Shown in pieces: positions 46,237-58,016 of a stretch of DNA of 64,000 nucleotides. The DNA comes from Acidiphilium sp. PA. GTDB lineage: Bacteria > Pseudomonadota > Alphaproteobacteria > Acetobacterales > Acetobacteraceae. The notes beneath the pieces are model-generated. The model had not been told where the DNA came from and did no database searches. It saw nothing but the letters and a program-made list of their open reading frames with translations. The stretch is taken from assembly GCF_026191915.1 (NCBI RefSeq), contig NZ_JAIMBY010000001.1:496001-560000 (forward strand), given 5' to 3'. Made by a program: the position numbers and the translations under genes. Within the stretch, counting starts at the first letter, position 1; each line of letters opens with the position of its first letter.

Positions 46237-47799
46237 GTGAACGACATTAAACGTGATGGAGGCCAAGTGTCGACATCTGGCGGCGACGCGCCGCAATCCC
46301 GTGGAGGGGACGACCCCGCCCGTATTTCGACCGGCAGCGCAGGGCTCGATGACATTTTGGGCGGTGGATTCGATGCGGATCGGATTTACCTTTACGAAGG
46401 TCGTCCCGGTACTGGCAAGACGACGTTGGCCATGCAGTTTCTGACCGAAGGCGTGCGGCAAGGAGAACGGACCCTTTACATCACCCTGTCTGAATCCCGT
46501 GTAGAACTTGCGGTGGTTGCCCAGAGACATGGGTGGTCGCTCGACGGGATCGATGTCTTCGAACTGCTTTCGCCAGAGGCACTGCTCAATCCGGATCATG
46601 AAATGACGGTTCTGCATCCGGCGGAGATGGAACTGAACGAAACGACAAGGTTGGTCTTCGACCGGGTTGAGACCTCCAACCCGACTCGCGTGGTGTTCGA
46701 TAGCCTGTCTGAAATGCGGCTGCTGGCACAGAATCCGTTACGCTACCGGCGGCAAATTCTTGCCCTGAAGCATTTTTTTGCGGGCCGACGCTGCACTGTT
46801 ATTCTCCTCGATGATCTTTCGTCGGCACAGAACGACCTGCAAGTGCACTCGATCTCGCATGGCGTGATTCTGCTCGAACAACTGGCGATCGACTACGGCG
46901 CGGAGCGGCGGAGGTTGCGCGTGATTAAGATGCGCGGCATCCGCTTTCGGGGCGGCTTTCACGATTTTACCATTGAAACTGGTGGCCTCGCTATTTATCC
47001 ACGGTTAGTCGCCGCAGAACATCATACCACATTCACTACCGAACAGACCCCGAGCGGCAATGCGGCGCTTGATCAACTGCTGGGCGGGGGGCTCGAACGT
47101 GGTACAAACGCGTTGCTGATGGGCGCCGCGGGCGTCGGAAAATCGACCCTCGCGCTGAGCTACGCGGTAGCCGCCGCTTCGCGCGGCGAGCACGCCGTGG
47201 TGTTTGCGTTCGATGAAGGACGGGGAACGATCATTGCCCGCGCCCGCGCGCTGGGCATGCCGCTGGATCGGGCGCTGGACGCCGGCCTGATCCAGATCAG
47301 GCAGGTGGACCCCGCCGAGTTGTCCCCAGGCGAGTTCGCCCATCAGGTGCGCGCCGCGGTCGAAGGGCAAGCGGCGCGGGTGGTGATCATCGACAGTTTG
47401 AATGGTTACTTGAACGCGATGCCGGATGGCCGATTCCTGGTACTGCAGATGCATGAATTGCTCAGCTATTTGAGCCAGATGGGTGTGCTGAGCATTATGG
47501 TGCTCGCGCAGCACGGCATCATCGGCACCACCGAAACACCGCTAGATGTGAGTTATCTGAGCGATGCGGTTATCATGCTGCGGTATTTCGAGGTTGCCGG
47601 CACGATCCGGCGGGCTCTGTCGGTCATGAAGAAGCGCAGCGGCGCGCATGAACATACGATTCGCGAGTTTCGTCTGACGGATGAGGGAATTTCGATTGGC
47701 GCGCCGCTCACCGGGTTTACGGGCATCCTGTCCGGCAATCCGGTTTATACAGGTGGTCCAGAACCGCTGCTCGCGGTCGGCGGAAAACGCGATGGATGA
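46237..47799 (+). CDS. kaiC: KaiC-like double RecA-fold ATPase
   Basis: A 520-residue protein starting at GTG, about the length of KaiC. CI half: STGSAGLDDILGGG, Walker A GRPGTGKTTL with K61, and VVFDSLSEM. CII half: Walker A GAAGVGKSTL with K302, and RVVIIDSLNGYLNAMP. KaiC is an ATPase that autophosphorylates on adjacent Ser and Thr in CII. Here the matching site, LDVSYLSDAVIML, reads S439-Y440, so Ser is kept and Thr is Tyr. No kaiA or kaiB is in the window. The stop overlaps the start of a histidine kinase gene, which argues for a joint role, probably in stress or light signalling rather than a full clock. Confidence 0.9.
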   Translation: MNDIKRDGGQVSTSGGDAPQSRGGDDPARISTGSAGLDDILGGGFDADRIYLYEGRPGTGKTTLAMQFLTEGVRQGERTLYITLSESRVELAVVAQRHGWSLDGIDVFELLSPEALLNPDHEMTVLHPAEMELNETTRLVFDRVETSNPTRVVFDSLSEMRLLAQNPLRYRRQILALKHFFAGRRCTVILLDDLSSAQNDLQVHSISHGVILLEQLAIDYGAERRRLRVIKMRGIRFRGGFHDFTIETGGLAIYPRLVAAEHHTTFTTEQTPSGNAALDQLLGGGLERGTNALLMGAAGVGKSTLALSYAVAAASRGEHAVVFAFDEGRGTIIARARALGMPLDRALDAGLIQIRQVDPAELSPGEFAHQVRAAVEGQAARVVIIDSLNGYLNAMPDGRFLVLQMHELLSYLSQMGVLSIMVLAQHGIIGTTETPLDVSYLSDAVIMLRYFEVAGTIRRALSVMKKRSGAHEHTIREFRLTDEGISIGAPLTGFTGILSGNPVYTGGPEPLLAVGGKRDG

Positions 47800-49516
47800 G
47801 ACTCCGGCGCCCCCGGCCGCGTTCGAACACGGGGATGAAGACCGATTTGCAATACTAGCGCCGATCGGGCGAGACGCGGCAGCTATTGCCGGGGTTCTGG
47901 GGCGCGCCGGCTATTCCAGCGTGATATCCCGCGATGCGGCCACGCTGGTCGCCGCGCTCGACAACGGCGCAGCGGCAGCGTTTATCGCCGAGGAAGGTTT
48001 GTTCGGGCCGGGTGAAGCGATTCTTGCGGCCTGGGTAAGCACGCAGGCACCCTGGTCCGATCTGCCATTCATTATCCTGACCAGCCGGCAGGTGCGACCG
48101 GAAGTGGAACGCTGGCGCCTGCGGATGATCGCAACGCTGCGCAATGCTTCGTTGATCGAACGCCCCCTCGATGCGTTGACGCTTTCGAGTGCCGCGGGGT
48201 CGGCCTTACGCGCCCGGCGCCGGCAGTATGAGGTTCGCCATCATCTCGCGGCGCGGGCGCAGACGGCGGTCATGCTCGAGCATCTGGTCGAGGACCGTAC
48301 CCGGGAACTAGCGCATGCCAACGCTGCGCTACACCAGCAGATCGCCGAACGCGAACGCACCGAAGAGGCGCTGCGCCAGGCTCAGAAAATGGAGGCGGTC
48401 GGCCAGCTGACCGGCGGACTTGCGCATGATTTCAACAATATGCTCGCCGGCATCACCGGTAGTCTGGAAATCATGCGTCGGCGTATCAATCAGGGCCGCC
48501 ATGGCGACCTTGGACGATATGTCGATATCGCCACCGTTTCGGCCACACGTGCCGCCGCCCTAACCCATCGACTTCTGGCATTTTCACGGCGCCAGACGCT
48601 CAGTCCGAAACCGACTGACGCCACCGCCCTGGTACTCGGCATGTCCGAACTGATCACCGGTACGGTTGGCCCAACGATCCGCGTCGAGACCACCCACGCG
48701 CCCAATGTCTGGCCGATCATGTGCGATCCGCATCAGTTGGAAAGTGCCGTGCTCAATCTAGTTATCAATGCGCGCGACGCGATGCCGGAGGGCGGGCAGC
48801 TGACAATTGAACTGGGGAACACCGTGCTCGATGCAGCCTACGTTGCCGATCATGCCGACCTCGAGCCGGGCGATTACGTGGTGCTGAGCATCAGTGATTC
48901 TGGAACCGGCATGTCACCCGAAGTGGCATCGCGGGCGTTCGATCCGTTTTTCACGACCAAGCCGCTGGGCGCCGGCACTGGGCTCGGTCTGTCGATGGTC
49001 TATGGGTTTACCAAGCAATCGAGCGGGCATCTGCGGATTTACAGCCAGCTTGGATCGGGCACGACCATCCGGCTCTATCTGCCGCGCCATCAGGGCGGGA
49101 TTGGCCACGCCGATGGTGCCGGACCCAGCACTGAGATACCGCGCGCGCAACCCGGTGAAACGGTGTTGATCGTCGATGACGAGTCCGCGATCCGCATGCT
49201 GGTGCGCGAGGTCCTGGATGATCTGGGCTACGCATCGCTCGAAGCCGAGGACGGTCGTGCCGCGTTACGCATTCTGCGCTCCGCCAGCCCGATCAATCTG
49301 TTAATCACCGATGTCGGGCTACCGAACGGTATGAATGGACGCCAGTTGGCCGATGCGGCGCGGCAGAACCGTCATGATCTGCGGGTCCTATTTATCACGG
49401 GTTATGCCGAGAAGGCCGCGGTCGGTAATGGTCTGCTCGATCAGGGGATGGACGTAATGACCAAACCCTTCGCCCTCCACGCGCTGGCCAGCAAGATCCG
49501 CGAAATGATCCACTGA
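47792..49516 (+). CDS. Hybrid histidine kinase coupled to KaiC
   Basis: A 574-residue soluble kinase starting at MDETPAPPAAFEHGD, whose ATG overlaps the KaiC stop by 8 bases. Residues about 15-130 form a receiver-like domain without the phospho-acceptor (FAILAPIGRDAAAIAGVLG, PFIILTSRQV), followed by a coiled-coil, HisKA with H212 in GGLAHDFNNML, HATPase with GTGLGLSMVYGFTKQS, and a C-terminal receiver with D507 in LLITDVGLPNG. The pseudo-receiver at the front recalls the CikA/KaiA type of clock-linked sensors, but that is analogy. The longer upstream frame lies inside kaiC and was rejected. Confidence 0.9.
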   Translation: MDETPAPPAAFEHGDEDRFAILAPIGRDAAAIAGVLGRAGYSSVISRDAATLVAALDNGAAAAFIAEEGLFGPGEAILAAWVSTQAPWSDLPFIILTSRQVRPEVERWRLRMIATLRNASLIERPLDALTLSSAAGSALRARRRQYEVRHHLAARAQTAVMLEHLVEDRTRELAHANAALHQQIAERERTEEALRQAQKMEAVGQLTGGLAHDFNNMLAGITGSLEIMRRRINQGRHGDLGRYVDIATVSATRAAALTHRLLAFSRRQTLSPKPTDATALVLGMSELITGTVGPTIRVETTHAPNVWPIMCDPHQLESAVLNLVINARDAMPEGGQLTIELGNTVLDAAYVADHADLEPGDYVVLSISDSGTGMSPEVASRAFDPFFTTKPLGAGTGLGLSMVYGFTKQSSGHLRIYSQLGSGTTIRLYLPRHQGGIGHADGAGPSTEIPRAQPGETVLIVDDESAIRMLVREVLDDLGYASLEAEDGRAALRILRSASPINLLITDVGLPNGMNGRQLADAARQNRHDLRVLFITGYAEKAAVGNGLLDQGMDVMTKPFALHALASKIREMIH

Positions 49517-49537
49517 GAGGCCCGCGGCTGGGGCAAA

Positions 49538-50092
49538 TCAGTCGTGGCCATGCACATGATGGGCAGCATTGCGCCTCAGGATATCCAGTGCGAGCCGCTC
49601 ATGCGCTGCCGAGCGCACGCGGACCCAAAGCAGCAGGCCGCCGGCATCCTCTTGCGCCGCGATCCCACGGTCCCGGTTGCGCGTCAACGCGTAAACGAGC
49701 GCACCGCCGATAAGGGCACCGACGCCGCCGGTTGCGGCGGTAACAGCCGCCGTTGCGGCAATCGCCGCGCCTGTTCCAGCCGTCGCGGCGGCCGCGCCCA
49801 TCGCGGGCAGAAGCGCAAAACCGGCGATCAGACCGCCCTGGGCATCGCCGACCGATTCCGGCGCCACATAGGGCTTGCGCTGCACGGTAGGATCATCCGC
49901 CAGATGATGCGGCGGCGCATCCTGGACCGCCGCGGGATCGAGCAGCCCGAGTTCGAAGCGAGCAAAACCCGCCAACATCAGTTCGTCGATTGCGGCCTGC
50001 AAAGAGGCCTGATCATCGAAAATACCGACCGCTTCACGCACGGCGACCGACGCATTGATGTCCTGATGGCCGTCGGGGACTGGATCTGTCAT
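49538..50092 (-). CDS. Putative stress protein with Ala/Gly-rich membrane segment
   Basis: A 184-residue protein starting MTDPVPDGHQDINASVAVRE. Residues about 15-55 (VGIFDDQASLQAAIDELMLA, GFARFELGLL) resemble the general stress protein 17M-type domain. Residues about 90-145 form a glycine/alanine-zipper hydrophobic stretch (GLIAGFALLPAMGAAAATAG, then ATGGVGALIGGALVYAL). The end is His-rich (NAAHHVHGHD). It is convergent with the KaiC-linked kinase and codirectional with the next small gene. The exact role is not known. Confidence 0.7.
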   Translation of the reverse strand: MTDPVPDGHQDINASVAVREAVGIFDDQASLQAAIDELMLAGFARFELGLLDPAAVQDAPPHHLADDPTVQRKPYVAPESVGDAQGGLIAGFALLPAMGAAAATAGTGAAIAATAAVTAATGGVGALIGGALVYALTRNRDRGIAAQEDAGGLLLWVRVRSAAHERLALDILRRNAAHHVHGHD

Positions 50093-50129
50093 GATAGGAC
50101 ATTCCGTTGTGATGCTCGGGCTTTGGTGA

Positions 50130-50351
50130 TCATAAGCGCCGTGGGCGGGCCTTTTTTTCCTCATCGAGCGCCCAGTTGATGATGTGGGACTGATCATCAG
50201 GACGCTCGGCTAGCCAATGTCCGTCATCCGTCCTGTCGCGCTCGTCGCACATACGCTTGATCGCTGACCCCGCATCCGGCGCGTCCCACAAGCCACCGAC
50301 ACGTTCAATGACGCCGTCGGTATCGCGGCGAAAGACAATCCATGGCGGCAT
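50130..50351 (-). CDS. Small hypothetical protein, 73 residues
   Basis: MPPWIVFRRDTDGVIERVGG then WDAPDAGSAIKRMCDERDRT, with a charged C-terminus (DEEKKARPRRL). The ATG at 50349-50351 has GGAGG eight bases upstream; a longer in-frame start lacks one. No family recognised. It lies 37 bases upstream of the stress-type gene and probably forms a two-gene unit with it. Its start region lies 247 bases before the hybrid kinase on the other strand. Confidence 0.65.
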   Translation of the reverse strand: MPPWIVFRRDTDGVIERVGGLWDAPDAGSAIKRMCDERDRTDDGHWLAERPDDQSHIINWALDEEKKARPRRL

Positions 50352-50598
50352 GAGAATATCCTCCAACGGGGTTTCGTTGAAACGAGACGTGGCAATAGAT
50401 GGCGCAATCACAAGCGCCGGCGAGCACGTCAGCATGAAACCTTGGTCATCTGCGTCACAGACGTTCACACACCGTGTTGATCGACCCCGGATGCCGGAAC
50501 ACTTTACGTTTACGCAAATCGCTTGGCGGTTTATAGGAATGGCGCATCGAGACGCTGATTGGTCACGGATCGGGCGTAGCGCAACCCAAGGAGACCGC

Positions 50599-53500
50599 GT
50601 GGCAAGACGGCAACCCGATGAAAACTCTCCCGCTGAAGCCGGAGCGGCGGTCGTCGGCCAGATGGCGTCCGAACGGTTTTATCGGGCAATTTTCCACAGT
50701 GCAGTCGATTTTGCGATCGTGGCGCTCGATTGTGCGGGCACAATTGTCGATTGGAACACCGGTGCCGTTCAGATTTTCGGGTGGTCGAGCGCGGAGGCGG
50801 TGGGGCGCGATGTCGCGCTGATCTTCACCCCGGAAGATCGTGAACAGCAACGGCCGACCACCGAAATGCGTCGGGCACTGGCCGATGGGCGTGCCAATGA
50901 CGAGCGCTGGCATTTGCGCAAGGACGGTACGAGCTTCTGGGCCAGCGGCGAGATGATGCCGTTGCGCGATGAGGCTGGCGCGCATGTCGGCTATCTGAAG
51001 ATCCTGCGCGACCGGACGGATCAGCGTGCGGCCGATGCCACGCTGCGCGAGGCGCGCGGCCTGAATACGCTGATCCTGCGTTCGGCGCGCGATTGCATCG
51101 TGGTGCTCGATCTCGACGGTCACACGCTGTTCGTCAGCCCTGGCGGCATCGAAAGCATGGAAATCAGCAACGTCGCCACCGTTCTGGGGTCGTCATGGCT
51201 GCGGGTATGGCAGGGCGAGGATCTGGTCGCCGCGCGTGCGGCGGTGGCGGAAGCCCGCGGCGGCGGCATCGGGCGGTTTCAGGGCTATTGCCCGACCCAC
51301 AAGGGCACCCCGAAATGGTGGGACGTGGTGATTTCGCCGCTCCCCGGTATCGACGGCACACCGGAACGGCTGGTTTCGGTCGGGCGTGACATCACGCAGA
51401 TCCACGATGTCCAGCAGCGCCAGGCCGCGCTGCTGGTGCTCGCCGATCGGATGCGCGACATGGTATCGATCGACGAAATTGCGCGCTGCGCGGCGGAAAC
51501 CCTGACGTTGACGCTCGGGGTGAGCCGGGCCGGCTACGGCGTAATCGATCTGGACACCGAGACGGTCGATGTGCTGCACGATTATCACAGCGACATGATC
51601 CCCGAGGTGATAGGCCAGCATCGGCTGCGCGACTTTGGATGCTATGTCGATGATCTAAAGCGGGGCGACGTCGTTGCGGTGAGCGATGTCCGGCTGGACG
51701 CCCGGACACGCGAGCAGGCGGGTAACCTCGAACGCATCCATGTGCGATCCTTCGTCAATCTGCCGATCTTCGAACGGGGCCAGTTCGTCGCGCTGTATTT
51801 TGTGGCGGGTCTTGCGCCGCGGGCGTGGTCCACCGATGACATCGAATTCATCCGCGCGATCGCCGATCGCACGCGCATCGTCACCGAACGGTTGCGGGCC
51901 CAGCAGGCATTGGAAATATTGAACGCCACGCTCGAACAACAAGTCGACCAACGAACGCGCGAGCGCGACCGCGCCTGGAAGAACTCGCAGGACCTGCAGT
52001 TGGTGCTGGACGAGGCGGGCGGTATCCGGGCCATTAACGATGCCTGGACCGAGCTGCTCGGCTGGGCCCGCGATGACCTGATCGGTCGTAGTTTTCTCGA
52101 ATTCGTCCACCCCGACGACCGGCCGGCGAGCGAGGCGCGGCTGGCCGTGGTCGGTTCGCGGCCTCTGCCGTTTCATGAAAATCGCTATCGCCACAAAGAT
52201 GGCTCGTGGCGGTGGCTCGCGTGGGTGACCGCCGTCGAAGAGGGGTTGATCTATGCCAGTGGCCGGCACACCACGATCGAACGCCAACAGGCCGAGGCGT
52301 TGGAACATTCCGAAGCACGCCTTCGAACGATTTTCAGCGCGAGTTCGCAGGCGCAGGGTCTGCTGACCCCGGACGGCATCCTGCTCGAAGCCAACGCCGC
52401 CGCGCTGAGCCTGGCGGCCACGACATTGGACCAGATTGCCGGCCTGCGGTTCTGGGAAACCCCTTGGTTCGCCGGCACCCCCGGCATGCCCGAACTGATG
52501 CAAGCCGCGGTGGCGACAGCGGCACGCGGGGAAACCTTTGTTCAGGAAATCAGCCTCGCCCTTCCCGTCGGCCGCCGGGTGTTCGAACTTTCGATCCGCC
52601 CGGTACTGAATGTCGCCGGCGAGGTGATCGCACTGGTGCCCGAGGCCACCGATCTGACCGATCGCCGGCAGGTCGAGGAGCAGTTGCGCCAGGCACAGAA
52701 AATGCAGGCAATCGGTCAACTGACCGGCGGCATCGCGCACGATTTCAACAATCTGCTGACCGGCATTTCGGGCAATCTGGAATTGCTGCGGCGCCGGATT
52801 GATCAGCGACGCTATGACTCGCTTCAGACTTACGTCACCGGCGCCCAGGGTGCGGCATCCCGCGCGGCGGCGCTGACGCACCGGTTACTGGCGTTCTCCC
52901 GCCGCCAGACGCTGGCACCGAAACCGACCGACATCAACCTGCTGGCATCCAGTATGGCCGATCTGATCGAACGGACAGTGGGGCCGGCCATCGATGTCGA
53001 GTTTGCTTTGTCCAAAGAACTATGGCCGACGTTGTGTGATCCCAATCAGTTGGAAAATGCGCTGCTTAATTTGTGCATCAATGCCCGCGATGCGATGCCG
53101 GACGGCGGCCGCCTGACCGTGGAGACGCGGAATCGGCGGCTTGAGGATCATGCGGCCCGCGCCTGCGACCTCGCACCCGGCCATTACGTGTCGCTCTGCG
53201 TCAGTGACAACGGCACCGGCATGACGCCGGAGGTGATTGCGCGCGCGTTCGATCCGTTTTTCACCACCAAGCCAATTGGGTTGGGGACCGGCCTCGGCTT
53301 ATCGATGATCTACGGCTTCGCCCGCCAATCGGGCGGCCAGGTCAGGATCTATTCCGAACCGGGTGAGGGTTCGATGGTGTGTTTGTATCTGCCACGGCAT
53401 CGTGGTCCAGCCACCGAACCGGAGGTTGCGGTAATGCCGAGCGACGCCGCGCAAGCCGGCGCCGGCGAGGCGGTGCTGATCGTGGATGACGAACCCGGGG

Positions 53501-53832
53501 TGCGCAGTTTGGTGACCGAGGCGCTCAGCGATCTGGGGTATCGCGCGATCGAGGCGGAGGATGGCGCGAGCGGCCTCGCGATCCTGCAGTCACCGGTGCG
53601 GATCGATTTGCTGATAACCGATGTCGGTCTCCCCGGCGGCATGAACGGACGGCAGATGGCGGACGCTGCACGCGCGCAACGACCCGCGCTGAAGGTGCTG
53701 TTCATCACAGGATATGCGGAGACCGCTGTGATCAGCCACGGTCATCTTGACCCGGGAATGCATGTACTCACCAAGCCGTTCTCAATCGAAGCGCTGGCCG
53801 GACAGATCAGCCGGTTGATCGCTGGAAGCTGA
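50599..53832 (+). CDS. Multi-PAS/GAF hybrid sensor histidine kinase
   Basis: About 1077 residues, soluble. PAS (about 20-145, FYRAIFHSAVDFAIVALD), a second PAS (150-275), GAF (285-435, VSRAGYGVIDLDTETVDVLH), PAS (470-580, RHKDGSWRWLAWVTAVEE), PAS (590-700), HisKA with H714 in GGIAHDFNNLL, HATPase with GTGLGLSMIYGFARQSGG, and a receiver with D1008 in LLITDVGLPGG. The start at GTG 50599 is supported by AAGGAGA just upstream; an ATG at 50539 is an alternative. Its kinase-receiver part is closely similar to that of the KaiC-coupled kinase. It converges on acnA across a strong hairpin. Confidence 0.9.
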   Translation: MARRQPDENSPAEAGAAVVGQMASERFYRAIFHSAVDFAIVALDCAGTIVDWNTGAVQIFGWSSAEAVGRDVALIFTPEDREQQRPTTEMRRALADGRANDERWHLRKDGTSFWASGEMMPLRDEAGAHVGYLKILRDRTDQRAADATLREARGLNTLILRSARDCIVVLDLDGHTLFVSPGGIESMEISNVATVLGSSWLRVWQGEDLVAARAAVAEARGGGIGRFQGYCPTHKGTPKWWDVVISPLPGIDGTPERLVSVGRDITQIHDVQQRQAALLVLADRMRDMVSIDEIARCAAETLTLTLGVSRAGYGVIDLDTETVDVLHDYHSDMIPEVIGQHRLRDFGCYVDDLKRGDVVAVSDVRLDARTREQAGNLERIHVRSFVNLPIFERGQFVALYFVAGLAPRAWSTDDIEFIRAIADRTRIVTERLRAQQALEILNATLEQQVDQRTRERDRAWKNSQDLQLVLDEAGGIRAINDAWTELLGWARDDLIGRSFLEFVHPDDRPASEARLAVVGSRPLPFHENRYRHKDGSWRWLAWVTAVEEGLIYASGRHTTIERQQAEALEHSEARLRTIFSASSQAQGLLTPDGILLEANAAALSLAATTLDQIAGLRFWETPWFAGTPGMPELMQAAVATAARGETFVQEISLALPVGRRVFELSIRPVLNVAGEVIALVPEATDLTDRRQVEEQLRQAQKMQAIGQLTGGIAHDFNNLLTGISGNLELLRRRIDQRRYDSLQTYVTGAQGAASRAAALTHRLLAFSRRQTLAPKPTDINLLASSMADLIERTVGPAIDVEFALSKELWPTLCDPNQLENALLNLCINARDAMPDGGRLTVETRNRRLEDHAARACDLAPGHYVSLCVSDNGTGMTPEVIARAFDPFFTTKPIGLGTGLGLSMIYGFARQSGGQVRIYSEPGEGSMVCLYLPRHRGPATEPEVAVMPSDAAQAGAGEAVLIVDDEPGVRSLVTEALSDLGYRAIEAEDGASGLAILQSPVRIDLLITDVGLPGGMNGRQMADAARAQRPALKVLFITGYAETAVISHGHLDPGMHVLTKPFSIEALAGQISRLIAGS

Positions 53833-53856
53833 GGGTATGAGGCGCCGGCGGGCGCA

Positions 53857-53884
53857 GCGATCAACCCTTGCCAGGGTTGATCGC
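53857..53884. terminator. Two-way terminator between the hybrid kinase and acnA
   Basis: GCGATCAACCCT and AGGGTTGATCGC form a perfect 12-bp stem with a 4-base loop (TGCC), in the 74-base gap between two convergent genes. The symmetry lets it act on both transcripts. Confidence 0.65.
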
Positions 53885-53906
53885 CGGACGGACAAGGCGC
53901 GATGGT

Positions 53907-56594
<2,688 letters not shown>

Positions 56595-56708
56595 GGTGCT
56601 TGTTCCTCTTCGCAGCGTTCGGCGTGTCGCGCCGCAGCAAAATCGATTTGTGATCCGCTTTAATCACGGTGACCGCCGCGCGTCCATCGCCACCATGGCG
56701 ATTTAGCC

Positions 56709-57314
56709 ATGCTCGAAGCACGGTCCCTGGCCGCGATTCGCGGCGAGCGCCTGGTGTTCCGGGATGTCTCGTTCAGCCTCGCTTCGGGCGGTGCCTTGCT
56801 CCTGATCGGGCCGAACGGGGCGGGCAAATCATCGCTGATCCGGCTGCTCGCCGGCCTGACGCCACCGGCCGCCGGCGATCTGCTCTGGCAGGGCGACAAC
56901 GCGCTCGACGATCCGCCTCTGCACGCGACGCGGCTGTGCTTCGTCGGGCATATGGACGCGATCAAGCCGGGCCTCACGGTCGCCGATAATCTTGGCCTCA
57001 CGCGCAAACGGACGCGCGCCGATATCCTTGCCGCCCTCGCCACGGTCGATCTCGATCGTTTTGCCGATCTGCCGGCGCGGCTGCTGTCATCCGGGCAGCG
57101 CCGCCGCCTTGCGTTATCGCGCCTCGCGCTGAGCGACGCGCCGCTCTGGCTGCTCGATGAGCCGACCACCGGGCTCGACGCCGCATCGGTCCGCCGGTTG
57201 GAACAGAATTTCGCTGGACATCGGGCCCGCGGTGGCATGGTGATCGCCGCCACCCATCTGCCGCTCGACCTGCCGGGCGCGGTCCCGTTCGATCTGAGCC
57301 GGATGGCAGCGTGA
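56709..57314 (+). CDS. ccmA: Heme exporter ATP-binding protein CcmA
   Basis: A 201-residue ABC ATPase of cytochrome c biogenesis. Walker A GPNGAGKSSLIRLLAGL, signature LLSSGQRRRLALSRLAL and Walker B LWLLDEPTTGLD are all present. With CcmB and CcmC it releases heme-loaded CcmE. The order acnA-ccmA-ccmB is seen here, with ccmB overlapping by 4 bases. Confidence 0.92.
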   Translation: MLEARSLAAIRGERLVFRDVSFSLASGGALLLIGPNGAGKSSLIRLLAGLTPPAAGDLLWQGDNALDDPPLHATRLCFVGHMDAIKPGLTVADNLGLTRKRTRADILAALATVDLDRFADLPARLLSSGQRRRLALSRLALSDAPLWLLDEPTTGLDAASVRRLEQNFAGHRARGGMVIAATHLPLDLPGAVPFDLSRMAA

Positions 57315-57964
57315 GTCGGTTTTTGGCGCTGATCCGGCGCGAGCTGATCCTCGCCCTGCGCCATGCGGGCGATTCGGTGGCTTCGCTGCTGTTTTTCATT
57401 ATCGCAGCCAGCCTGTTTGCCTTCGCGGTCGGCCCCTCGCCGGCGGTGCTCTCCGGCATCGCGCCGGGCGTGATCTGGGTAATCGCGCTGCTCGCCGCGC
57501 TGTTGCCGCTGAACCGGCTGTTCGCCGCCGATTACGAAGATGGCGGCCTCGATCAACTGATGGTCTCCGGCCTGCCGGCTAGCGCGGTCGCGTTCGGCAA
57601 GATCATCGGCCATTGGCTGACCACCGGGCTACCGCTGCTGATCATCGCCGGCCCGGTCGCGATCATGCTGCGGCTCGACGCCGGCGGTGTGCCGCAATTG
57701 CTGCTGACCTTGCTGCCGGGCACCATCCTGCTCTCGCTGGTCGGCGGCATGAGTGCCGCGATCACGCTCGGCGCGCGGGGCGGCACCGTATTGTTGCCGC
57801 TCATCGCCCTACCGCTGATGATCCCGGCGTTGATTTTCGGGGCTGCCGGTGCGGTGACACCGCATCCGATCGCGGAATTCGCGATGCTGCTGGGCCTGCT
57901 GGCGTTGTTTTTACCGCTGGCGCCGTTGGCGGCGGGTGCGGCATTGCGGGCCGCGGTATCCTGA
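57311..57964 (+). CDS. ccmB: Heme exporter protein CcmB
   Basis: A 217-residue membrane protein with six hydrophobic segments (SLLFFIIAASLFAFAVGPSP, GVIWVIALLAALLPLNRLF, LLTLLPGTILLSLVGGMSAA). It has the CcmB features DYEDGGLDQLMVSGLP and HWLTTGLPLLIIAGP. It starts at GTG. The following gene is on the other strand and is a glycosyltransferase, so ccmC and later ccm genes must lie elsewhere in the genome. Confidence 0.92.
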   Translation: MSRFLALIRRELILALRHAGDSVASLLFFIIAASLFAFAVGPSPAVLSGIAPGVIWVIALLAALLPLNRLFAADYEDGGLDQLMVSGLPASAVAFGKIIGHWLTTGLPLLIIAGPVAIMLRLDAGGVPQLLLTLLPGTILLSLVGGMSAAITLGARGGTVLLPLIALPLMIPALIFGAAGAVTPHPIAEFAMLLGLLALFLPLAPLAAGAALRAAVS

Positions 57965-58016
57965 TTTGGGGACGTAGCGAACGCTGCATCGCGCCGGGCG
58001 TGCGCGGCTGCGTCGA

